Positions 10,004 through 17,972 are shown, counted from the stretch's first letter. The stretch: 64,000 nucleotides of DNA from Shewanella corallii (GCF_023349125.1 NZ_JAKIKT010000003.1:124001-188000); one strand, 5' to 3'. A program made the numbers and translations. Notes: generated by a model from the letters alone, not told the origin.

Positions 10004-10300
10004 TTATTTAAACCCTGTGCTGCCAACTGCAAATATAAACAACACCATATATCCCCCCAGCGTCACCGGCAAAATTGACAGCATGTAGCCTAAGATAAGG
10101 ACTAATACTCTGTTGATTTTTGCATCAGGCCCATTTGCAAGCGAGCGATGAAGTAAGACCAAACAGTAACAGGCAACACCGATCCAAAATAATATCGAGA
10201 CCTCAAAAGGCCAATCACCAGCACGCCCCAGTACATTAAGGAAGAGCGCGGCAAGAACCAGAGCACCGACTTGTAATCCAAGTATCTTAAACAACACCAT
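10004..10300 (-). CDS. Small membrane protein, unknown function
   Basis: 98 residues with three predicted membrane helices (VGALVLAALFLNVLG, VSILFWIGVACYCLVLL, LVLILGYMLSILPVTLGGYM). Its start overlaps the stop of the upstream DUF4386 gene (TAATG), so the two are probably translationally coupled and act together. I do not recognise the family. Confidence 0.7.
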   Translation of the reverse strand: MVLFKILGLQVGALVLAALFLNVLGRAGDWPFEVSILFWIGVACYCLVLLHRSLANGPDAKINRVLVLILGYMLSILPVTLGGYMVLFIFAVGSTGFK

Positions 10301-10953
10301 TAAGGTGTGCCTCCAGCATTGCTCTTAACTAAGGTTACGCCCATCCAGGCAAACCACAGGATCTGGCTGAGGCCAAAGATATCCTTGAACAGATCGACAG
10401 GAAATATCGTCAGCACACCTGCAGAACCAACAAACAGCCCAAGATAACTCAGTGGCCTTGAAATCGCCTTTCCCCGAAGCGCTGCCAGACTCAGCAACAA
10501 AACCCAAAGACCCCCAACAATCTCATTACCGCCGCCAATGCCATCAACAATAATGTACACCGTTTGCCAGATAGTCATGGCTTGCTGCGGATCATTGGTC
10601 GCAAGATCCAACACCACTGCCAAAGCGATATTGGAAATCATGCCGCTGGCGATAACCAGCCCGACCCAGACCACTCCGAAAACAGCAGCAATGGACGACA
10701 AGGCCGGAGACGTTAACTTCAATCGCTCGTGCAGTGCCAAAACCAACACCGCCAGCAATATGCCAAACAATACGTACATCAAGAAATAGGCGACTGAAAA
10801 GGCCAGTTGATGCTCAGCCAGATAGGCAAATTTTTCCACCGGTCCGGCATCCGCAGGATATTGCCAGAACCCGCCGAAATAGATAAAAGCGGAAATATAA
10901 ATCAGTGCTTCTGACAGCGCTGCGAAACCTCCGGCTCTTTGTAATTGACTCAT
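10300..10953 (-). CDS. DUF4386-type integral membrane protein
   Basis: 217 residues from the ATG at 10953, which has AGGGA upstream; an upstream in-frame start is less well placed. Six membrane helices are visible, with the DUF4386-like opening RAGGFAALSEALIYISAFIY and an internal VDGIGGGNEIVGGLWVLLL. The function of the family is unknown. It is the first gene of a two-gene unit with the 98-residue membrane protein. Confidence 0.75.
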   Translation of the reverse strand: MSQLQRAGGFAALSEALIYISAFIYFGGFWQYPADAGPVEKFAYLAEHQLAFSVAYFLMYVLFGILLAVLVLALHERLKLTSPALSSIAAVFGVVWVGLVIASGMISNIALAVVLDLATNDPQQAMTIWQTVYIIVDGIGGGNEIVGGLWVLLLSLAALRGKAISRPLSYLGLFVGSAGVLTIFPVDLFKDIFGLSQILWFAWMGVTLVKSNAGGTP

Positions 10954-11044
10954 AGTGATTCCCTGCACAATAAAAACCCCAAGTTAACAGACCCTAGTTT
11001 CAATCAGGGGGTTAAGATGTAACAAAGGCTAACTGATGAATTAA

Positions 11045-11728
11045 TCAAGGATGACCAAACAGCCTGAAATTCCAGTTCTCCACTTCTCCGGTTTCCAGTC
11101 TCTGAATCACTTTCGACATCCAACTCTCTGACAACGCCTCTTGCTCGCGTAACAGCTTCAGGGCATCAGTATCCAGAGGTGTACCAAAATAAAGCTCACA
11201 CACCAGAGCAATCGTCATGGCGTTATCAGGCCGCTCAATCAGGATCAGGGGATGTTCAGGGCCAACCAGACCGGGTTGAATCACCCTGTAAAGCCATCCG
11301 CAGCGACTGATATCCTGCATATGGCGTGAGAACTCTTCCACCTGCCATCGACGATTGAGCTTAAAGCAAGGTGAACGGGGTTGGCTGACCTCAATGATGG
11401 CTTCCCCCCAACGATACCTGTCACCTATGCAGACATTGGTTTCAAGCATCCCTTCTGAGCTCAGGTTCTCGCCCATACCCGGTGCCATCCAGTCGGTATT
11501 GTCGGGATAACGCTGACGCCAAAATTCGTAATGCTCCAGCGGATATTGATGCAGCGCCCTTTCCGGCCCACCATGATGTCGTTTATCGGCGCATTCATCC
11601 CCCGCCAGTCCCTCTACATCCAGGTAAAGCGCTTCCCGCACCGGGTGTTTTACCATAGCGGTTTCAACACCGAAGTTTTGAGCCACTTTCCCCCGATAAA
11701 CCCCTTTTAACGCATATTTGGTATTCAT
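11045..11728 (-). CDS. MOSC-domain protein, YiiM family
   Basis: 227 residues. The MOSC beta barrel shows GLAGDECADKRHHGGPERAL near residues 40-60 and the conserved cysteine context SQPRSPCFKLNRR near 115-127, the site proposed to handle molybdenum cofactor or sulfur. The C-terminal three-helix extension typical of YiiM is present. YiiM-type proteins use the molybdenum cofactor to reduce N-hydroxylated compounds. It is followed by an unrelated DUF3592 gene on the same strand. Confidence 0.85.
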   Translation of the reverse strand: MNTKYALKGVYRGKVAQNFGVETAMVKHPVREALYLDVEGLAGDECADKRHHGGPERALHQYPLEHYEFWRQRYPDNTDWMAPGMGENLSSEGMLETNVCIGDRYRWGEAIIEVSQPRSPCFKLNRRWQVEEFSRHMQDISRCGWLYRVIQPGLVGPEHPLILIERPDNAMTIALVCELYFGTPLDTDALKLLREQEALSESWMSKVIQRLETGEVENWNFRLFGHP

Positions 11729-11746
11729 TCGTCGGTGTCTCGCTTA

Positions 11747-12199
11747 TCAACCAATCAGACCTGCATTCCCGGCAAGGATCAGTCCAATCCCAACCACAAC
11801 GCCTACTCCGGCAAGAATCAGGTCGCTGTACTTTTTGTCTTCTCTGGGGCCAGTGATCAGCACAGCGCTATCTGGTGACTGTGGGTCATAAAACACTTCT
11901 ACCTCAGAGCTTTCGGCAAATTGCTGCTCCAGTTGCAGGACTTCATCGCCGGTCAGGGTGTACAGCGCATCTCTGCTGCCAATATATTCCTGACCATCAA
12001 CCTGATAGGAGTACTTTACATAAAGCACCCTGTGATTACTGGTCGACTGGGGCTTGGAGACTTCAACAGACAGGATTTTTCCAATAACGACGGGCCAGAG
12101 AACACTGGCATTAGCCAGAGCAAGTGAGGTCAGACTTTGCTTCATCAGGTACAGACTGAACAGCAAAAATACAATTCCCGCGATAACAGGTAGATTCAT
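11747..12199 (-). CDS. DUF3592 membrane protein
   Basis: 150 residues. An N-terminal helix (VIAGIVFLLFSLYLMKQ) and a C-terminal helix (LILAGVGVVVGIGLILAG) flank a beta-rich domain with KYSYQVDGQEYIGSR and VEVFYDPQSPDSAVL, the signature of DUF3592. The function is unknown. It may be cotranscribed with its minus-strand neighbours; the gap to the MOSC gene is 18 bases. Confidence 0.78.
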   Translation of the reverse strand: MNLPVIAGIVFLLFSLYLMKQSLTSLALANASVLWPVVIGKILSVEVSKPQSTSNHRVLYVKYSYQVDGQEYIGSRDALYTLTGDEVLQLEQQFAESSEVEVFYDPQSPDSAVLITGPREDKKYSDLILAGVGVVVGIGLILAGNAGLIG

Positions 12200-12278
12200 A
12201 ACGCTAATCCATATCGATTAAGACCAAGCACCAGCCCGGTAATGTCAGCCCTACCCACGCCAGCTTGCTGAGGGAACG

Positions 12279-12662
12279 TTAAATCCCTTTATGCTCCTCA
12301 TAGCTCTTACTCTTAATGGCTTCAACAGAGAGCTCAGACTGGCCGCTGGGAAAATGAACCTGTCTCATACCAGCGCCCATAAAAGCTTCACGAAACGCGC
12401 GGATCTCAACGTTGGTGTAGCCACCTTCACCCATTTCCATTAAGTGGGCAATGCCTACCGGGGCCAGCTGAAATAACGACCTGGCAGTAACCTCTTTGGT
12501 CACCTCTTTAATACAGGCTTCCACCTTAACAAAATCCCCCATCAGGGATCTTGGGTGGGACAATGCCGGACAGGCTCTTACGGCACTCATCCCGGTTTCT
12601 ATGTTGACCGCTTTTATGCCGTCCCGGCGAATTTGATAATAAATATTCTGGCTGTTAAACAT
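12279..12662 (-). CDS. Small protein resembling an MreB N-terminal segment
   Basis: 127 residues; GGGAAGG precedes the ATG. The order IYYQIRRDGIKAVNIETG, SHPRSLMGDFVKVEACIKEV and VEIRAFREAFMGAGMRQVHF follows the MreB pattern (phosphate-1 strand, the region before GVIADF, and the ERRAIRESAQGAGAREV helix). It lacks the rest of the actin fold and cannot be a complete ATPase. Whether it is a degenerate actin-family relative or an unrelated look-alike cannot be settled here. No key nucleotide-binding DxG is evident. Confidence 0.6.
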   Translation of the reverse strand: MFNSQNIYYQIRRDGIKAVNIETGMSAVRACPALSHPRSLMGDFVKVEACIKEVTKEVTARSLFQLAPVGIAHLMEMGEGGYTNVEIRAFREAFMGAGMRQVHFPSGQSELSVEAIKSKSYEEHKGI

Positions 12663-12697
12663 TAACCTTCCCTGTTGTATTAAAACTCATTAGTTGC

Positions 12698-13051
12698 TTA
12701 ACCTGCTCTGGCGCCGTTGGGCATCTCTACTTCCGGGCATGCCAGGCAAGGTTGCAATTTATCTTCATAGCCTATGTCAAACAGCATGCCTTGAGACACC
12801 TCGCCCGCCATCTTCCTTTCAGGCAAGTTCACCACAAACAGGGCTTGTTTGCCCTTAATCTCTTGCGGGTTTTCACGCTCTTGTTTTATGCCGGCCAGTA
12901 TTGAGCGGGTATGATCACCAAAGTCTACAGTGAGCTTCATCAGCTTATTGGATTTAGCGACCTCGCTAACCTCGACTATCAAGCCGACACGAATATCGAT
13001 TTTGGCAAAATCATCAAAGCTGATCTCATCTTTAATTGGCGCATATTGCAT
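12698..13051 (-). CDS. tRNA-binding-domain protein (CsaA/YgjH-like)
   Basis: 117 residues from the ATG at 13051 with GAGGG upstream. It is a single OB-fold tRNA-binding domain as in CsaA and the C-terminus of MetG: FAKIDIRVGLIVEVSEVAKS, LTVDFGDHTRSILAGI and VVNLPERKMAGEVSQGML. Known relatives bind tRNA-like structures, and CsaA is proposed to be a secretion chaperone. It is probably a cytoplasmic dimer. Confidence 0.85.
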   Translation of the reverse strand: MQYAPIKDEISFDDFAKIDIRVGLIVEVSEVAKSNKLMKLTVDFGDHTRSILAGIKQERENPQEIKGKQALFVVNLPERKMAGEVSQGMLFDIGYEDKLQPCLACPEVEMPNGARAG

Positions 13052-13119
13052 CCTGTTACCCTCATCTTGATTTTGGTCCAACCTGCCCGCTCCCCTTAGC
13101 CAGTTAAGCAGGCGATAGC

Positions 13120-13476
13120 CTACTCAGGGATCGGCAGATTATGGGCTTTAAGAAAGCTCAATTTGTCCCAATAGCCCCGCTGAAGAACAATCAAACCATT
13201 TTCGAACTGGAAGAAACCACAACCACGCAAGCCAATGGGATCTTTCCATTCCAGGATTGCCCACTGCCCATCCTGAAAAATATTCTCCACAATACAAACC
13301 ATCTCGGCCGCTGAAAACTCATCAGCAAACATCTGCTTAATCGCACGCTTGCCTACTACCGGCTCATTGGCGACCTGATGGTTAATGGCATCTTCACTGT
13401 AAAATTCAGCAATTGCCTCGGCATCACCCCGGTTGAAACACTCGACCCACTTTTGAACAACCTGCTTTGGTTCCAT
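13120..13476 (-). CDS. SnoaL-like / NTF2-fold protein
   Basis: 118 residues from the ATG at 13476; a GTG 12 bases upstream is also possible. The NTF2-fold pattern is clear: VQKWVECFNRGDAEAIAEFY, INHQVANEPVVGKRAIKQMF and a beta-rich end with FFQFENGLIVLQRGYWD. This matches nuclear transport factor 2 family proteins of unknown substrate. The short downstream spacer leads to the tRNA-binding protein gene. Confidence 0.75.
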   Translation of the reverse strand: MEPKQVVQKWVECFNRGDAEAIAEFYSEDAINHQVANEPVVGKRAIKQMFADEFSAAEMVCIVENIFQDGQWAILEWKDPIGLRGCGFFQFENGLIVLQRGYWDKLSFLKAHNLPIPE

Positions 13477-13547
13477 AATCTTGCTCACTAAAAAATGACT
13501 GACTTCAAATTGTTATACATCAACACAGCAGACAGGGTAATCCATAC

Positions 13548-13814
13548 TAGGGTCTGTTGACCTTTGAAGATGGTTTTTGCAGCACTTTGTCGTTGTTTTA
13601 TACAAAGCAACGCGATTGTGGTGTAGTTGTTCTACATAAATGAGCGTTAATGCAGTAGAAAGCGACGACAAACGCTGCCCGAAGGGCTCGGCTATACGCG
13701 CTTTACTCTTTGTTGCAAGGTATTTGCTTAGGCTCCTAGGCGGCACACCCTGCGTCGCGATTAAAGCACGTCTATCTCGAGCAAAATTCAACCATGAAAG
13801 GTCAACAGACCCTA
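13548..13814. mobile_element. 267-bp MITE-like element with 17-bp inverted ends and TA flanks
   Basis: The left end reads TA-GGGTCTGTTGACCTTT from 13548. The right end (13796-13814) is its exact reverse complement, followed by TA. The interior has no credible gene. TA duplication with inverted ends fits a non-autonomous element moved by an IS630/Tc1-mariner-type transposase (inference). The right end lies two bases from the stop codon of the GNAT gene. Confidence 0.75.
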
Positions 13815-13815
13815 A

Positions 13816-14313
13816 CTATCTGTGAGGCTTCTCGTGATCGAACAGTTTTTCCATTTCAAAACGTTCAAAAGACTCCTCCCCAATCTGTACCACTTGCTTT
13901 TGTGTGATGGCAAACCCCATCGCCGAGAAGGCAGGCTGCGCCATCAAACTGGCATGAACCCAAAGACGGGTGAGCCCATTTTGCAGCGACAGGGTTTCGA
14001 TGGATTCATAAAGGCGGCGGAAAAGGCCCGTCCCCTGGGCTGACGGCCGGATGTAGGCGAAATCGATATACCCCTTGGCGGCAAGGCTCATAAACCCAAC
14101 TACCTGATTGGCGTTTACCGCAATCATAATCTCTTGTGAGTCCAGGCGTGCAATCCAGTCGGTGCCACTGCGACGCTCAGGCACCCAGGCCTGCCTTTGT
14201 TCTTCGGTATATTCACTGTGGCCTTCTCTGACCGCGTTGAACATCACATCGGCGATTGCATCATAGTCGTCACAGTTCGCCCTGCGTATGATGATTTGAG
14301 TGGTATTTGGCAT
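13816..14313 (-). CDS. GNAT-family N-acetyltransferase
   Basis: 165 residues. IIIRRANCDDYDAIADVMFN opens the GNAT fold. MIAVNANQVVGFMSLAAKGY leads to the acetyl-CoA loop region IRPSAQGTGLFRRLYESIE, a variant of the Q/RxxGxG/A motif. WVHASLMAQPAFSAMGFA is the C-terminal motif. The acceptor is unknown. The TAG stop lies immediately beside the MITE, so the last residues could have been altered by the insertion. Confidence 0.82.
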   Translation of the reverse strand: MPNTTQIIIRRANCDDYDAIADVMFNAVREGHSEYTEEQRQAWVPERRSGTDWIARLDSQEIMIAVNANQVVGFMSLAAKGYIDFAYIRPSAQGTGLFRRLYESIETLSLQNGLTRLWVHASLMAQPAFSAMGFAITQKQVVQIGEESFERFEMEKLFDHEKPHR

Positions 14314-14627
14314 TGATGAATCTACCTCCCTGGTTGATTGGATGGTCTGCTTTAAGTCATGAGATCAGGCAAATCAGGCACAGTGAATCCACGGCAACGC
14401 CTTCGGTCAGGCTCCGATAAGCATGTCTCAGCAACATAGTTCAAACAGCAGCCGTCACTCTAACAAACTGCTGTCGCTCTGTCTGTTGGACATCTGGGTA
14501 AATCGTCAGACACCAGGGTCTTAGGCAAAACGCGACTGCAGTGCCCATTTTGCTTCAGGTATAAAAAAACCAGCTTCAATAAGCTGGTTTTGTAGGAAGG
14601 GGACGAGTTTTCAACAGGTAACGGGAG
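14314..14627. other. Intergenic region
   Basis: 314 bases between the GNAT gene and the BluB-like gene. I see only the BluB-side terminator and no coding potential or structured RNA. Confidence 0.5.
14562..14594 (-). terminator. Terminator of the BluB-like gene
   Basis: Read on the minus strand, the hairpin AACCAGCTT-ATTG-AAGCTGGTT is followed by a run of T. It lies 34 bases past the stop of the BluB-like gene. Confidence 0.75.
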
Positions 14628-15287
14628 TTACGCTTCAGAGTCGCCAGAGTACTTATCAACAAAGATTGCTGACTCCAGGCGTTTCTTCTTTGCCCAGTTA
14701 AGCCGTTCCAGCTCAGGGCCGGTGTAAAACTCCTTCACATAACCCAGGCACAGATAAGCAATGAGTTTATGGCCCTTTGGTGCGTTCAATTGGGTTTTGA
14801 CATACTCAGGGTCAAGAATACTCACCCAGCCTATGCCGATATCCAAAGCACGAGACATCAGCCACATATTCTGAATGGCGCATACCACACTGTACTCACC
14901 CACTTCCGGCATACTGGTCTGCCCCAGCACAGGTGAATCCGACGATTGGTAAAACACCGCAATATTGACCGGCGCTTCGAGAATTCCCTCAAGCTTAAGC
15001 CTTTGATAGGCATCACTGCGCTCGCCTTCAAACTGGGTCTTTGCCGCCTCATTCTCCTCAACAAAATTGTTATAGATAGACTTTTTGATTTCGGGATTAC
15101 GTATCACCACAAATTCCCAGGGCTGGGAAAAACCCACTGAGGGAGCGTAAGCGGCCGCTTCCAGAATCTTTTGCAGTTTGTCATCGCTGATGTCGTCGCT
15201 TAAAAAGTTGTTTCCGCGAACATCACGACGATGGCGCATCACTTCTTCCAATGACGCCTGCTCTGCTTGAGTAAAAGTCTTATTCAT
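14628..15287 (-). CDS. bluB: BluB-like nitroreductase-fold protein (5,6-dimethylbenzimidazole synthase)
   Basis: 219 residues. The flavin-binding opening MRHRRDVRGNNF and AAAYAPSVGFSQPWEFVVIR fit BluB, which cleaves reduced FMN to make the lower ligand of cobalamin. SMPEVGEYSVVCAIQNMWLM and DIGIGWVSILDP complete the nitroreductase fold. BluB rather than a general nitroreductase is suggested by the RRDVR and SVGxSQPW motifs, but there are no cobalamin genes next to it. No strong ribosome site is seen, and I see no cobalamin riboswitch upstream. Confidence 0.75.
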   Translation of the reverse strand: MNKTFTQAEQASLEEVMRHRRDVRGNNFLSDDISDDKLQKILEAAAYAPSVGFSQPWEFVVIRNPEIKKSIYNNFVEENEAAKTQFEGERSDAYQRLKLEGILEAPVNIAVFYQSSDSPVLGQTSMPEVGEYSVVCAIQNMWLMSRALDIGIGWVSILDPEYVKTQLNAPKGHKLIAYLCLGYVKEFYTGPELERLNWAKKKRLESAIFVDKYSGDSEA

Positions 15288-15492
15288 GTTGTTCAGAATT
15301 TAAGTAGCTACAAAGCCTGATAGAAAAGTCGTTACTGAATCAAGAACCCAGGCACAAGTCAAACAAAAGGTCATCAACTTAACCCGACAGCTTGCAATTA
15401 CTCCAGTCACGCCCCGTTGAAAATCATCTGATATCCCGCAGAAGGTAGATTACATGCTCCCAGTTTACAGCTACCAGCCGAGTCTATACGCA

Positions 15493-15562
15493 GGCTAACG
15501 CCCCCAGCACGGGCGAAATTGAAGCGCAGCGGAAATTCTGTCCCAGTGACTGCGCTTGTTAC
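15493..15562 (-). repeat. attC-like recombination site
   Basis: Read on the minus strand, it starts TAACAAGCGCAGTC just after the stop of the cassette gene, contains CTGCGCTT complementary to AAGCGCAG, and ends GGGCGTTAGCC. These are the inverse core, paired inner boxes and GTTRRRY core of integron attC sites. A 20-base insertion between the inner box and the core is unusual. Confidence 0.6.
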
Positions 15563-15568
15563 ATGAAT

Positions 15569-16126
15569 TTATGCTGCCATTTTTAAGCCCACATTAAAGA
15601 AGGCAAACATTACACCTGCAGATAAAGCAGAAGCTAGCGCATAAAAAGCACCGTGATGTTTTGTGAAATGAGTAATAAACCTAATTAGAGACACACTTCC
15701 TAAGACTATTGCAAAGACAAAAAGGAAAACCACATATACAGCTGCGATGGCACCACCATATGTTGCTAGAACCTCTTTACCTGTAAAAATTAATACTGTT
15801 GCTAAAAACGACGCCAATGCTTGATCGCTTAAAAAGCCTGATATAGTTGAAAACGTAAACCTTGAGTCCTTTTCCGGTAAATCGAGAAAAATCTTAATTT
15901 TTTCATTGGATACATTTTCCGATTTTTTAGTTAGGTAAGGAAGGGTCATTATGACCAAACACACAAGGTCAATAAATATGACCATGAACAAAATATGCTG
16001 CTCAATTGTTTCACCCGCTATAACTTTTATAAAAAACAGCCAGTTAAAATAGCAAAGAAAGCTAAATACTCCTACCGAGACAATTGCCTCGATAACGCCA
16101 TATTCTCCAATTATTTTTTTACGCAC
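15569..16126 (-). CDS. Cassette-borne membrane protein, unknown function
   Basis: 185 residues from a GTG at 16126, which has AGGAGA 5 bases upstream; an ATG at 16177 would run through the attC-like sequence and is rejected. Five or six membrane helices are visible, including VGVFSFLCYFNWLFFIKVIA, ILFMVIFIDLVCLVIMTLPY and YVVFLFVFAIVLGSVSLI. Base composition is AT-rich compared with its neighbours. An attC-like site lies immediately after the stop, and another candidate lies upstream of the start. It therefore looks like a mobile gene cassette. I do not recognise the family. Confidence 0.65.
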   Translation of the reverse strand: MRKKIIGEYGVIEAIVSVGVFSFLCYFNWLFFIKVIAGETIEQHILFMVIFIDLVCLVIMTLPYLTKKSENVSNEKIKIFLDLPEKDSRFTFSTISGFLSDQALASFLATVLIFTGKEVLATYGGAIAAVYVVFLFVFAIVLGSVSLIRFITHFTKHHGAFYALASALSAGVMFAFFNVGLKMAA

Positions 16127-16143
16127 GATCTCTCCTAGTTCAT

Positions 16144-16212
16144 GTAACGCCCAAATAAGGTACGCCGTGAGCGTCACCTAGATTGGCTTACTACAAGCCG
16201 TACCTTTATCCT
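16144..16212 (-). repeat. Second attC-like site
   Basis: On the minus strand, AAGGTACG pairs with CGTACCTT across 30 bases. A five-base spacer TTTGG-type segment then leads to GGCGTTAC just before the ribosome site of the cassette gene. The left outer box is poorly conserved, so the site is a candidate only. Confidence 0.4.
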
Positions 16213-16268
16213 TAAAAATATGTTCTAAAATAGACAATCGACTTATTCAATCTGTATCTATCTATTTT

Positions 16269-16430
16269 TTATAACTTTAAAAACTCTCCAGAGTTGAGAT
16301 ATTTTTGAATACTCAACCCAGCCACCTCGTATTTTTTGTGGAGGTATGCCGCATCAAAAGCTCTTGAAACGATTGCACCTTCTGGAGTGGAATCGATTGG
16401 CCCAGGCTTCTTAATTAACAACTTTCTCAC
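16269..16430 (-). CDS. Small orphan protein, 53 residues
   Basis: It starts at a GTG at 16430, with a stop codon two codons upstream. The sequence is protein-like (KKPGPIDSTPEGAIVSRAF, then YLHKKYEVAGLSIQKYL) with a basic N-terminus and a helical C-terminus. No clear ribosome site is seen. It could be the tail of a decayed longer gene. It lies between the zinc-ribbon gene and the cassette gene on the same strand. Confidence 0.4.
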   Translation of the reverse strand: MRKLLIKKPGPIDSTPEGAIVSRAFDAAYLHKKYEVAGLSIQKYLNSGEFLKL

Positions 16431-16478
16431 ATTTTATTGTTAAATAAATGTTTTATCCATAGTATCCTTGAATTCTAT

Positions 16479-16694
16479 TTATCTTGCGCCAATCATCTCT
16501 TTCGTTTCTTGTTCACGACCTTGTTCTTTTACAATGTAATAAGTCCCAAAATCAGATCTACCGACTATATCTCTTTTACAGCAAGGAGCAATAAAAGTTT
16601 GATCTCCTCGCATTTTTATGGTGCTCAGCTCATCCATAACAGAATCTAGATAATCAAAACTTAAATCTTTTCCACAGTTTGGACATTTTGTCAT
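16479..16694 (-). CDS. Small zinc-ribbon-like protein
   Basis: 71 residues with AAAGGA 7 bases before the ATG. The N-terminal CPNC and a later CC pair (IAPCCKRDIVGRSDFG) could hold one zinc ion. The rest is polar. It lies in the AT-rich cassette-like stretch. Function unknown. Confidence 0.6.
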   Translation of the reverse strand: MTKCPNCGKDLSFDYLDSVMDELSTIKMRGDQTFIAPCCKRDIVGRSDFGTYYIVKEQGREQETKEMIGAR

Positions 16695-17365
16695 TTTTTA
16701 ATCCTTTATTGATGCAGGCTTATATCGTTTTAATAATAAGACGTCTCATCTATCAGTTTTTATTGGGTAAATCGAGACATGTAAAATTTCGCCATTTCAG
16801 GCATATTGCTAACAAGATCACGATAACTTCGCGAAAGTCCGCTTTGCTCTATTATTACCTACCAGAATTCACGTTTACCTAAGAACGTTACCCATGGTTT
16901 CACGCTAGATCATATGGTTAACCACAAATTTATCGGTGAGCCGGGGCTGGGTCATTGCCGGTAACATTCAACTCAGCACAATCCAGGTACGCTACCGCCC
17001 ATCGGTTTCGCTCCGGTAAGCATCATCCTTGATAGCTGTTTTGAAATCGCAAACGTAATGTAGCAAACGACAATCGGTGAGTATGTAAGATATATCTCAC
17101 AACCTACTGAATTATTAGGAAAATAACCTACACCCAGCAAAAGATACTGTTGTATATGGGACGTTCAGAAAAAGCTCACTGACAATGGAATGGTTTGACG
17201 GTGTGCTGCACTGTTAATTGCGAAAATTCAGAGTATTAGTCACATTGATGAGTCGATTCTGAGTCCACTGAAAAACTACCCTGTTTAAACGCTGCGTTAT
17301 GACTTCAATCTTCTGCTCTTACTTCGTGCTCTTCGTGAAGCGAGCGAAGCACGCGTTTCGTGGCA
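16695..17365. other. Intergenic stretch without a credible gene
   Basis: About 670 bases, AT-rich at the left and becoming GC-richer. I see no supported gene. A TGCTAACAAG start near 16809 and an ACGTTACC end near 16884 on the plus strand weakly recall a decayed attC site. Confidence 0.4.
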
Positions 17366-17612
17366 GCTTTATAGATCCTCAGCGGCGGTTCGGATGCGCA
17401 CGGCCAGTGGGACTCGTGGTCCGTCATTCGACGGGGCGGCCTCCCCGAGACAAAATGCGCAGCATTTTCAGGAGCGGTAGATACAAAAAAACCATCCGAA
17501 AAAGGATGGTCTTAAAGGAATCTCAGTGGCGGTTCGGACGCGCACGGCCTGTGCTATTTCACTTTAAAGCAGTCACCAACAGAGTTGTTGCTCGAATCGC
17601 AAACCACAGACA
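17366..17612 (-). repeat. Two decayed tRNA-Asp units
   Basis: Two segments (near 17373 and 17521) read GGCGGTTCGGA then GCGCACGGCC. They match the 3' acceptor end of the intact tRNA-Asp and its CTCAG flank, then diverge. A unit terminator hairpin (ACCATCC/GGATGGT at 17491-17510) remains between them. They look like dead copies of the tRNA-terminator unit. Confidence 0.55.
17413..17490. repeat. About 78-bp repeat, copy 1
   Basis: It runs from GTCCGTCATTCG to GCGGTAGATACAAAA. It matches the segment at 18140-18213 with a few changes and a short indel, so the tRNA-Asp flanks were duplicated. Confidence 0.6.
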
Positions 17613-17641
17613 CAAAAAAACCACCAATGACAGGTGGCTGT
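17613..17641 (-). terminator. Terminator of the left tRNA-Asp gene
   Basis: Minus-strand hairpin CCACC-TGTCATT-GGTGG followed by seven T residues, just past the tRNA 3' end. Confidence 0.7.
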
Positions 17642-17654
17642 TTAAGTATCTCAG

Positions 17655-17731
17655 TGGCGGAGCGGACGGGACTCGAACCCGCGACCCCCGGCGTGACAGG
17701 CCGGTATTCTAACCAACTGAACTACCGCTCC
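17655..17731 (-). tRNA. tRNA-Asp(GTC)
   Basis: 77 bases with encoded CCA. The cloverleaf starts GGAGCGGTAGTTCAG, the anticodon loop is CTGTCAC (GTC), and the T arm is GGGTTCGAGTCCC. Identical to the copy at 18251-18327. Confidence 0.95.
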
Positions 17732-17745
17732 GCTGAGATGGCTGC

Positions 17746-17774
17746 ATAATATTTCGGACAGAGATTAGCGTCAA
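17746..17774 (-). promoter_or_regulatory. Sigma70 promoter of the left tRNA-Asp gene
   Basis: On the minus strand TTGACG, a 17-base spacer and TATTAT precede the tRNA by about 14 bases. Confidence 0.65.
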
Positions 17775-17861
17775 GGGTAAAAACGATAATGCGACATCGT
17801 TTGATCGTTATTTAATCGAATGTGCAATTTGTCCCTATGTTTTAGCATCTTGGTTGCAGCA

Positions 17862-17972
17862 TCAACGCTTTGAAGATCTGGATGACAACAGTGACCAGGC
17901 AATCAAACCTGCTGCGACAACTACAGAGAACACTCCAAACAGCAGAAAACCAAACCTGACATCAAACTCCAT
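17862..17972 (-). CDS. 36-residue single-helix membrane protein
   Basis: The ATG at 17972 has a strong ribosome site (GGAGAGGTG) upstream. The product is MEFDVRFGFLLF followed by a continuous hydrophobic helix (GVFSVVVAAGLIAWSLL) and a basic tail SSRSSKR, so a C-in small inner-membrane protein is likely. It is too short to assign to a family. It lies between the two tRNA-Asp units. Confidence 0.5.
   Translation of the reverse strand: MEFDVRFGFLLFGVFSVVVAAGLIAWSLLSSRSSKR

Noticed and set aside
15288..15487. Cobalamin riboswitch upstream of the BluB-like gene
   Set aside because: No B12-box-like sequence seen.
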